DNA of 5,613 bases from an uncultured Lachnospiraceae bacterium. GTDB taxonomy: Bacteria > Bacillota > Clostridia > Lachnospirales > Lachnospiraceae. Below are positions 1 through 4,994 of this stretch, in pieces; the first letter of the stretch is position 1; every line of letters starts with the position of its first letter. The notes beneath the pieces are model-generated. The model did not search any database and was not told the DNA's origin. It saw nothing but the letters and a program-made list of their open reading frames with translations. A program made the position numbers and the translations under genes. Location of the stretch: assembly GCA_902783445.1 (NCBI GenBank), contig CACZQX010000145.1, positions 1-5,613 of the forward strand, written 5' to 3'.

Positions 1-732
1 AATAAATTGCTTCATAATAATCATTCACAAAAAGTCGTGTTCAATGATATTTGTAAGGTCCTTAGTGATATTTTGGAATCAAACATTATTGTAATCAGCA
101 AAAAGGGTAAAATTCTGGCTGTGGGTTCGTATGCGGGAGTTAAGCCTATAGAAGAGCTTGCCAAATATGAGGTTGGAAGCTTTATTGATAAAGATTTAAA
201 CGAAAGACTTTTGGGAGTTTTGTCCACAAAAGAAAACGTTAATTTACTTACTTTGGGATTCAGCGAAAAATCCGCAAAACATATGGCTTTGGTTACAACA
301 ATCGCCATTGCGGGAGAAAGACTGGGAACCTTGTTTGTTTACAAAAATTCAAAAGCTTATGACATCGATGATATTATTTTAAGCGAATACGGAACAACCG
401 TTGTGGGCCTTGAAATGCTTAGATCCGTTAACGAAGAAAGTGCGGAACAAAGCAGAAAACTTCAGGATGTTCGTTCGGCTATCAGCACTTTAAGTTTTTC
501 GGAAAGAGAAGCAATAATTCATGTGTTTAATTCTCTCGAGGGAAACGAAGGCGTTTTGGTGGCAAGTAAAATTGCCGATAATGTGGGAATAACACGTTCC
601 GTTATTGTTAATGCCTTGAGAAAGTTCCAAAGTGCCGGTATTATTGAGTCACGTTCCGCGGGAATGAAGGGAACACATATAAAGGTTATTAACGAAATAG
701 TCTTTGAAGAGCTTAGAAATATGCATGCTTAG
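1..732 (+). CDS. codY: CodY, GTP/branched-chain amino acid-sensing global transcriptional regulator (5' partial)
   Basis: CodY is a cytoplasmic dimeric DNA-binding protein. In the family it represses nutrient-scavenging, and often motility, genes when GTP and branched-chain amino acids are plentiful. The reading frame is open to base 1, giving 243 visible residues. Compared from memory with the roughly 259-residue B. subtilis protein, about 15 N-terminal residues are missing, so the TTG at 7 is probably internal and the true start lies upstream. Visible residues 1-145 resemble the GAF-type ligand domain (GERLGTL, then LSEYGTTVVGLEMLR). A linker helix follows, then a winged helix-turn-helix from about 168. 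The recognition region at about 187-206 (VASKIADNVGITRSVIVNAL) is almost identical to other CodY proteins, followed by ESRSAGMKGTHIKV. The segment at about 46-75, equivalent to part of the effector pocket, looks divergent. Identity is certain from the C-terminal domain. The adjacent flagellar operon matches the B. subtilis order. Confidence 0.96.
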   Translation, partial: NKLLHNNHSQKVVFNDICKVLSDILESNIIVISKKGKILAVGSYAGVKPIEELAKYEVGSFIDKDLNERLLGVLSTKENVNLLTLGFSEKSAKHMALVTTIAIAGERLGTLFVYKNSKAYDIDDIILSEYGTTVVGLEMLRSVNEESAEQSRKLQDVRSAISTLSFSEREAIIHVFNSLEGNEGVLVASKIADNVGITRSVIVNALRKFQSAGIIESRSAGMKGTHIKVINEIVFEELRNMHA

Positions 733-761
733 ATTGTATTTTAAAAAATACAATTATTTAC

Positions 762-788
762 TAAAATTTAATAATTATAATCCGATAA
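762..788 (+). promoter_or_regulatory. Flagellar sigma factor (sigma-D / sigma-28, FliA-type) promoter
   Basis: The sequence reads TAAAATTT (762-769), an 11-nt spacer (770-780) and TCCGATAA (781-788). The enterobacterial sigma-28 consensus is TAAAGTTT-N11-GCCGATAA, so 14 of 16 consensus positions match at exactly the canonical spacing. It also fits the B. subtilis sigma-D pattern. Transcription should start near 793-797. In B. subtilis a sigma-D promoter likewise lies upstream of the main sigma-A promoter of the fla/che operon, so its location is biologically sensible. Here an intrinsic terminator stands between this promoter and flgB. The surrounding DNA is very A+T-rich, which raises the chance of a TAAA-like match, but the CCGATAA core is not explained by base composition. 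Confidence 0.72.
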
Positions 789-794
789 ATATTA

Positions 795-887
795 TGTAAA
801 AGATTGTTGTCGGACTTATAAACGGAATTTTAACTGTCCTTATATTGCGACCGGAGGTTGCAAAAAGGGCAGTTTTTATTTGTTTTT
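795..887 (+). ncRNA. Predicted short RNA from the sigma-D promoter to the intrinsic terminator
   Basis: If transcription starts about 7 nt after the CCGATAA element and stops at the terminator's U-tract, the product is about 90 nt long. It contains no open reading frame. It has GGA motifs at 812-814, 824-826 and 853-855; the last is exactly the triloop at the tip of the terminator hairpin. This is an inference from promoter and terminator placement. It could equally be an attenuated leader of the flagellar operon rather than an independent RNA. I do not recognise an RNA family. Confidence 0.3.
832..887 (+). terminator. Strong intrinsic (Rho-independent) terminator after codY
   Basis: A long two-part hairpin is visible. 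The outer stem AACTGTCCTT (832-841) pairs with AAGGGCAGTT (865-874) over 10 bp including one G-U pair. After a 3-nt/1-nt internal bulge, an inner 8-bp stem TTGCGACC (845-852) pairs with GGTTGCAA (856-863), including one G-U pair, around a GGA triloop. The 3' side runs directly into a T-tract (873-877) and a second T-run (883-887). It should end the codY transcript, and also any transcript from the promoter at 762-788, before the flagellar operon. Confidence 0.88.
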
Positions 888-942
888 AAGGATGATAAGG
901 CTGACATAATATTTAAAAAGGTAGACATAAATTTACGAGAGC

Positions 943-1004
943 AACCACTATATTTAGTGCTTGATTTGTGAAAAATCCAAACAGAACCACAAAATGTGCT
1001 TGAT
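943..1004 (+). repeat. Two related dyad repeats upstream of and overlapping the flgB promoter -35
   Basis: Two elements share the pattern AACCAC-N-GTGCTTGAT. The first spans 943-965 and contains the dyad CACTA-TATT-TAGTG (946-959, exact arms). The second spans 985-1004 and contains the dyad CACA-AAA-TGTG (988-998, exact arms). The shared 9-mer GTGCTTGAT occurs at 957-965 and 996-1004. The dyad centres are about 40 nt apart, close to four helical turns, and the second element runs into the TTGATA -35 hexamer. They could be binding sites for a regulator of the flagellar operon; none is identified. Confidence 0.5.
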
Positions 1005-1028
1005 ATTTTTAGGTATATTATCTATAAT
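1000..1028 (+). promoter_or_regulatory. Vegetative (sigma-A) promoter of the fla/che operon
   Basis: A TTGATA -35 (1000-1005) and a perfect TATAAT -10 (1023-1028) are separated by the optimal 17 nt. The predicted transcription start is near 1035, leaving a leader of about 44 nt before the flgB ATG. It lies downstream of the codY terminator, so it should be the main promoter for flgB through fliH and beyond. No extended -10 TG is present. Confidence 0.85.
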
Positions 1029-1064
1029 AGACTTTGAGAAATTGTGCCTATCTTACTTACGACA

Positions 1065-1072
1065 AAGGGGGG
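1065..1072 (+). promoter_or_regulatory. Ribosome binding site of flgB
   Basis: The purine tract AAGGGGGG ends 6 nt before the ATG at 1079 and fixes that start. A TTG at 1034 would extend the frame by 15 codons, but it lies at about the predicted transcription start and has no ribosome binding site. Confidence 0.8.
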
Positions 1073-1078
1073 TATTTG

Positions 1079-1474
1079 ATGTTATCTTCTGGAGCATATG
1101 ATTTCGTTGATATTATGACAAAAGCTGCGGATGCCAGCTGGCTTAGAGAAGAGGTTATCTCTAACAATATTGCCAATGTTGACACACCTAATTTCAAAAG
1201 GAAAGATGTTGCCTTTTCAACATATCTTTCGGCAGCATTAAACGAAGGCGACGAAAAGAACTTAAGACAAAGAATAAAAAACTTTAAGGAAGACAGTGTG
1301 GAGCCGCTTGTTTACACGGATCACAGAAATCTTTCCTACAGACTTGACGGTAATAATGTGGATATTGATACAGAAAACGTTGAGCTTGCATCGGAACAAA
1401 TTAAGTATAACGGACTTATCGAAAGCATTTCAAAAGAGTTCTCAATGCTTAAAAACGCTATGCAGACACGTTAG
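1079..1474 (+). CDS. flgB: Flagellar basal-body rod protein FlgB (proximal rod)
   Basis: FlgB is exported by the flagellar type III system and is the rod subunit closest to the MS ring. From the ATG chosen by its ribosome binding site the protein has 131 residues, the normal length for FlgB. The N-terminal helix ends in the rod/hook family signature at residues 29-41 (NNIANVDTPNFKR). A central variable part (about 45-87) is followed by the conserved RLDGNNVDID at 88-97. The C-terminal amphipathic helix (about 100-128, ELASEQIKYNGLIESISKEF) packs in the rod core. There is no Sec signal peptide, as expected for export through the flagellar channel. It is the first gene of the operon and is separated from flgC by 17 nt. 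Confidence 0.96.
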   Translation: MLSSGAYDFVDIMTKAADASWLREEVISNNIANVDTPNFKRKDVAFSTYLSAALNEGDEKNLRQRIKNFKEDSVEPLVYTDHRNLSYRLDGNNVDIDTENVELASEQIKYNGLIESISKEFSMLKNAMQTR

Positions 1475-1491
1475 TAAGAGAGGTGTAATTT

Positions 1492-1935
1492 ATGGGTCTT
1501 TTTAATTCGTTTAATATCAGTGCATCGGGCATGACGGCAGAACGTTTAAGAACCGATGTTATTGCAAACAATATAGCAAATTCGGAGACGACACGTACAT
1601 CAAACGGCGGTCCCTATGTCAGACAGACTCTTGTTTTTGAAGAAAAAAGAGACTCTGTTTTCAAAAACGTCTTCGAGCGTGCAATGGGAGATTACAATGG
1701 CACGGGTGTTAAGGTAGATGCCATCATTCAAGATACATCAACACCTATGAACCTTGTTTACGATCCGGATCATCCGGACGCTGACGAAAACGGATACGTT
1801 ACATATCCTAATGTAAATATAGTAACGGAAATGACAAACTTGATTGACGCAACTCGCGCTTATGAAGCAAACGTAACGGCTTTTAATGCAAGCAAAGCCA
1901 TTGCCAGCAAAGGTTTGGAAATAGCCGACGCATAG
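1492..1935 (+). CDS. flgC: Flagellar basal-body rod protein FlgC (proximal rod)
   Basis: FlgC is a proximal rod subunit secreted through the flagellar export apparatus. The product has 147 residues, typical of the family. The N-terminal helix contains the rod signature ISASGMTAERLRTDVIANNI (9-28). The middle has the FlgC-type stretch GVKVDAIIQDTSTPMNLVYD (72-91), then DPDHPDADENGYV and PNVNIVTEM. The conserved C-terminal helix is LIDATRAYEANVTAFNASKA (117-136). The start ATG has a GAGAGGTG ribosome binding site (1478-1485) at 6-nt spacing, and flgB ends just upstream. The unusually polar NSETTRTSNGG after the signature replaces the more usual NxxTTRT pattern only slightly. Nothing is broken or truncated. 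Confidence 0.97.
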   Translation: MGLFNSFNISASGMTAERLRTDVIANNIANSETTRTSNGGPYVRQTLVFEEKRDSVFKNVFERAMGDYNGTGVKVDAIIQDTSTPMNLVYDPDHPDADENGYVTYPNVNIVTEMTNLIDATRAYEANVTAFNASKAIASKGLEIADA

Positions 1936-1939
1936 TCGT

Positions 1940-1980
1940 AAGCTGTCACGTCAGTGATTGAAAGCAATCCGGCGACACTT
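1940..1980 (+). other. Stem-loop in the flgC-fliE intercistronic gap
   Basis: An imperfect hairpin fills most of the 70-nt gap. A perfect 5-bp GATTG/CAATC core closes an AAAG tetraloop. It is extended outward, through small bulges, by GTC/GGC and TGTC/GACA pairing and an AAG/CTT base. No T-tract follows, so it is not a normal terminator. It may shape RNA processing or relative expression of fliE. The fliE ribosome binding site lies outside it. Confidence 0.4.
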
Positions 1981-2005
1981 TAAAAGACTGTATTAGGAGG
2001 GAATT

Positions 2006-2326
2006 ATGGCCGAAGTATTTGATGTTAACGGTCTTTTATCCGTTAATTACGATGATTTATTCGGAAGAACAAAATCAGCTGAAAGCACAAATCAGGGAAA
2101 AGCATTCGGAGCGGTTCTGGATTCGGCATTTCAGCTTTTAAACGATACAAACAGCTTGGCTAACGATGCGCAAGCAAAATCCATTGATTTTGCCTTGGGA
2201 AAAACAAACAGTACCCATGAAATGACCATTGCGCTTCAAAAAGCGGCGGTTTCATTGCAATACACCGTTGCAATCAAAAATCAATTAATGAGTGCATATA
2301 ACGAGATTATGCAGATTCAGATTTAA
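2006..2326 (+). CDS. fliE: Flagellar hook-basal body protein FliE (MS ring-rod junction)
   Basis: FliE is a small exported protein that joins the FliF ring to the proximal rod, and it is the first substrate to assemble. The product has 106 residues, normal for FliE. The N-terminal third is variable; helices at about 32-60 (KAFGAVLDSAFQLLNDTNSLANDAQ) lead to the conserved C-terminal block. That block contains STHEMTIALQKAAVSLQYTV and KNQLMSAYNEIMQIQI (69-106), the family hallmark. The start ATG follows an excellent AGGAGG site (1995-2000) by 5 nt. fliF follows after a 49-nt gap that contains the palindrome CCAATTGG (2335-2342). Confidence 0.96.
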   Translation: MAEVFDVNGLLSVNYDDLFGRTKSAESTNQGKAFGAVLDSAFQLLNDTNSLANDAQAKSIDFALGKTNSTHEMTIALQKAAVSLQYTVAIKNQLMSAYNEIMQIQI

Positions 2327-2375
2327 TGGCACGGCCAATTGGGTTATTTATTAAGTATTTGGGAGATGGATTACA

Positions 2376-3983
2376 ATGCAGGAACGTTTACGTGCATTTC
2401 TGGACAGGATTAAAGATTTTTTCGGTAAGTATACTACCAAACAAAAAGCTATTATGGCTTCTGTTGTTTCCATAATAGTTGTTTTTCTTATCATAATGAT
2501 TGCCATTGTTTCAAGAGACAAATATGTTACTTTGGTTGTTTGCGAAACCGGTGAACAGGTTCAGGGTGTTGAACAGATTCTTGATGATGAAGGGATCACA
2601 TATCAGCTTGGTGATGATGCCCTTTCTATTTTGGTTCTTGAAGAGGACAGAGCAAGAGCTTCCGTGGCGGTAGCCGGCGGAGATGTTTTGAGCGATAATG
2701 TTGGTCTTGCCGATTTACAATCATTGCTTAGCGGAGGGTTTTCGCAGACTCAGTCCGACAAAGAGCGACTCTATCTTGAATATCGTCAAAGCTACATCAG
2801 AGATATAATTGAAGGATTGGATTATGTTAAAGCAGCATCCGTTAAAATCACGGAGCCGAGTGCATCATACAGTGTACTTTCATCCGATAAAGAAACAGCG
2901 GTTGGTGTTTTTCTTACTTTAAAATCAGATGTTCCGGACGGCGCGGGTGATTCCTTGGCTCGTTTTATCGCTACAACGGTAGGTAATGATACAACGGATA
3001 AAATCACGATTATCGACAGCGAAGGTAATCTTATTTTCAAAGGTACAGACAACGAAGACGTATCAAACGGTGTAAGCGCAAGCACGCAAGAAGAGATAAC
3101 CGCCAACTTAAACAATCAGGTTATTGATAACGTTCAAAAGATATTTACGGAATTCGACCTTGTAAATGTAGCTCCTCATCTTCAGATTAGCTTCGATAAG
3201 GTATCGACACAAAATATCACATACGATACGGGTGACCGTAAACAAGGTCCTTACACCAAATCCTACGAGGTCAACGAAGAAGGTAACTCCGGTGCGAGTG
3301 GCGTAGTGGGAACCGATTCGAACGACGAAGACATTACAACCTATACCATAGATAACGGCGACGGAACACAGAGTACATACGAACTCAAACAGTATGAATA
3401 TGCGGTAAACCAGACGGTTACAACAACGGACCATGCTGTGGGAACAATCGATTACAATCAATCATCACTTTCAATTGTTCTTAACAGATATACTCTTTAT
3501 GATTATGAAGATGTAGAAGCGGCCGGACTTTTGGACGGAACCACATGGGAAGAATATGTTGCGGCAAATTCCGAATCTGAAGAAATTGAAATCGGAGATG
3601 ATGTAAGAGAAGCCGTAGCATTTGCAACGGGATTTAATCCTAATTCAATCAGCATTCTTGCTTACAATATACCTATGTTCCAGGGACCGGTTGAAGGCGG
3701 TACGGATTTCAGAACCCTGCTTCCGATTATATTGGCTGTTGCTATATTGGCACTTCTTATATTTGCTGTATACAGAAGTCTCAGACCTGTTGAAGTTTCG
3801 GATGTTGAGCCTGAACTTTCGGTTGAGGATCTTCTTGCAAGCACAAAAGAGAAAACACCTGTTGAGGACATCGATTTGAACGATAAGTCCGATATCAGAA
3901 TTGCTATAGAAAAATTCGTTGATGACCAGCCGGAAGCTGTTGCGCTTCTTTTGCGTAACTGGTTGAACGATGATTGGGGGTAA
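2376..3983 (+). CDS. fliF: Flagellar MS-ring protein FliF
   Basis: FliF is the integral membrane ring that templates flagellum assembly and carries FliG. At 535 residues it has the full family length (about 530-560). A first transmembrane helix lies at about 25-46 and a second at about 448-466, leaving the large middle part outside the membrane. The YscJ/FliF ring-building region spans about 50-220 (LGDDALSILV, GGFSQTQSDKERLYLEYR, then VKAASVKITEPSASY). The second ring-building region (about 240-435) is interrupted by an acidic, Gly/Asn/Thr-rich insertion (about 290-360), the expected beta-collar. The cytoplasmic tail ends in QPEAVALLLRNWLNDDW, the FliG-binding helix. The ATG at 2376 is preceded by GGGAG (2361-2365) with a slightly long 10-nt spacing. 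fliG begins 6 nt after its stop. Confidence 0.98.
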   Translation: MQERLRAFLDRIKDFFGKYTTKQKAIMASVVSIIVVFLIIMIAIVSRDKYVTLVVCETGEQVQGVEQILDDEGITYQLGDDALSILVLEEDRARASVAVAGGDVLSDNVGLADLQSLLSGGFSQTQSDKERLYLEYRQSYIRDIIEGLDYVKAASVKITEPSASYSVLSSDKETAVGVFLTLKSDVPDGAGDSLARFIATTVGNDTTDKITIIDSEGNLIFKGTDNEDVSNGVSASTQEEITANLNNQVIDNVQKIFTEFDLVNVAPHLQISFDKVSTQNITYDTGDRKQGPYTKSYEVNEEGNSGASGVVGTDSNDEDITTYTIDNGDGTQSTYELKQYEYAVNQTVTTTDHAVGTIDYNQSSLSIVLNRYTLYDYEDVEAAGLLDGTTWEEYVAANSESEEIEIGDDVREAVAFATGFNPNSISILAYNIPMFQGPVEGGTDFRTLLPIILAVAILALLIFAVYRSLRPVEVSDVEPELSVEDLLASTKEKTPVEDIDLNDKSDIRIAIEKFVDDQPEAVALLLRNWLNDDWG

Positions 3984-3989
3984 TTAATC

Positions 3990-4994
3990 ATGGATGATGA
4001 AATACTGGGAATACAAAAAGCAGCTATATTGTTAATTGCTCTCGGACCCGAAAAATCAGCTTCCGTATTCAGACATCTGAAAGAAGATGAAATAGAGCAG
4101 CTCACCCTGGAAATAGCAAACACCAGAAGTGTTTCGCCGGAAGTTAAGGAGAGCGTTTTAAAGGAGTTCTACGAAGTATGTCTTGCACAGCAATATATCG
4201 CGGAAGGTGGTATCGGCTATGCAAAAGACCTTCTTCAAAAAGCTTTGGGTGAAGAAAAAGCTCAAAATGTTATGACTAAGCTGACTGCGTCGTTACAGGT
4301 TCGTCCTTTCGAATTTATCAGAAAGTCCGACCCGTCTCAGCTTCTTAACTTTATTCAGGACGAGCATCCTCAGACCATAGCCCTTATTCTTTCATATTTA
4401 CCGGCAAGCCAGTCGGCAACGATTGTATCGTCGCTTCCTTTGGATAAACAGGCGGATGTTGCAAAGAGAATCGCTCTTATGGACAGGACTTCACCTGATG
4501 TGGTTAAAGAAATCGAAAAAGTTTTGGAGAAAAAATTTGCTTCTCTTGTTAATCAGGATTACACAATTGTCGGTGGTATCGATGCTATCGTAGAAATCTT
4601 GAATACGGTAGACCGCAGTACCGAAAAACACATTTTGGAAAGTCTCGAAATCGAAGAACCGGAACTTACGGACGAAATCAGAAGAAGAATGTTCGTATTC
4701 GAGGATATTCTTGCTCTTGATGATAAAACCATCCAGAGGATACTTCGCGATGTTGATAATAACGATCTTGGTATTGCTCTTAAAGGCTCCAATGAAGAAG
4801 TTCAGAATGTTATCTTTAACAATATTTCGAAGCGTCTTGCTGCTATGATTAAAGAAGATATGGAATTTATGGGACCTGTCAGAATGCGTGATGTTGAAGA
4901 AGCGCAGCAGAAGATTGTTTCCATTATACGTAAGTTAGAGGATACAGGCGAAATCATTATCGCACGTGGCGGAGGTGATGAGCTCATTGTCTAG
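3990..4994 (+). CDS. fliG: Flagellar motor switch/rotor protein FliG
   Basis: FliG forms the ring on the cytoplasmic face of the MS ring, where the stator acts to produce torque, and changes conformation to switch rotation direction. The product has 334 residues, the standard size. The N-terminal FliF-binding domain starts QKAAILLIALG. The middle domain carries the conserved EHPQT motif (125-129), which contacts FliM. The linker Gly pair is at about 195-196, and the C-terminal domain has the MFVFED motif (234-239). The torque helix follows (DDKTIQRILRDVDNNDLGIALKG, 244-266), with the charged residues that face the stator present by position. GPVRMRDVEEAQQKI precedes the C-terminal tail. The GGGGG ribosome site (3976-3980) lies at the very end of fliF. 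The C-terminal GGG codons also form the fliH ribosome binding site. Confidence 0.98.
   Translation: MDDEILGIQKAAILLIALGPEKSASVFRHLKEDEIEQLTLEIANTRSVSPEVKESVLKEFYEVCLAQQYIAEGGIGYAKDLLQKALGEEKAQNVMTKLTASLQVRPFEFIRKSDPSQLLNFIQDEHPQTIALILSYLPASQSATIVSSLPLDKQADVAKRIALMDRTSPDVVKEIEKVLEKKFASLVNQDYTIVGGIDAIVEILNTVDRSTEKHILESLEIEEPELTDEIRRRMFVFEDILALDDKTIQRILRDVDNNDLGIALKGSNEEVQNVIFNNISKRLAAMIKEDMEFMGPVRMRDVEEAQQKIVSIIRKLEDTGEIIIARGGGDELIV
4971..4979 (+). promoter_or_regulatory. Ribosome binding site of fliH, embedded in the end of fliG
   Basis: GGAGGTGAT is a 9-nt perfect complement of the usual 16S rRNA anti-Shine-Dalgarno end. It encodes part of the FliG C-terminal Gly-Gly-Asp. The ATG at 4978 overlaps it and is too close to use it. 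The in-frame TTG at 4987 lies 11 nt after GGAGG and 7 nt after the full pairing, so the site favours the TTG start. Confidence 0.65.

Larger units (their letters stand above)
733..1078 (+). other. Gene-free control region between codY and flgB
   Basis: This 346-nt A+T-rich stretch has no credible coding sequence; the only ATG-started frames are a few codons long. In order it holds a sigma-D/sigma-28-like promoter (762-788), an intrinsic terminator (832-887), two related dyad elements (943-965 and 985-1004), a vegetative promoter (1000-1028) and the flgB leader with a G-rich ribosome binding site. I looked for a cyclic-di-GMP riboswitch, which often precedes clostridial flagellar operons, and saw no recognisable conserved core. 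I also found no convincing CodY box. Confidence 0.8.

Noticed and set aside
776..781. A TATAAT hexamer just before the CCGATAA element
   Set aside because: No acceptable -35 hexamer lies 16-18 nt upstream, and the stretch is nearly pure A+T, so a second sigma-A promoter is not supported.
781..814. Inverted repeat TCCGATAA / TTGTCGGA overlapping the sigma-D -10 element
   Set aside because: The arms are 8 bp with one G-T pair and an 18-nt loop, and there is no T-tract. It is weak and probably accidental, though it could be an operator.
901..931. CTGACA as a -35 with CATAAA as a -10 between the terminator and the main promoter
   Set aside because: The spacer is 19 nt and the -10 matches only 4 of 6. 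The TTGATA/TATAAT pair downstream is far better.
963..977. Possible CodY box (AATTTTCWGAAAATT-like) in the codY-flgB region: GATTTGTGAAAAATC
   Set aside because: Only 9 of 15 positions match, and the central part does not fit. In A+T-rich DNA such matches are expected by chance, so direct CodY control of the operon is not supported here.
888..1078. Cyclic-di-GMP riboswitch ahead of flgB, as seen in some clostridial flagellar operons
   Set aside because: No conserved riboswitch core was recognisable, and the leader after the predicted start is only about 44 nt, too short for one.
2327..2342. Sigma-54-like element TGGCAC followed by TTGGG in the fliE-fliF gap
   Set aside because: The spacing between the GG and the downstream element is one base too long for the strict -24/-12 geometry, and the second element reads TTGGG instead of TTGC. 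It is also internal to a tight operon.
2326..2474. Small open frame of about 49 codons starting at the TAATG overlap with the fliE stop
   Set aside because: It has no ribosome binding site, lies out of frame across the fliF start and resembles nothing known. It is a chance frame.
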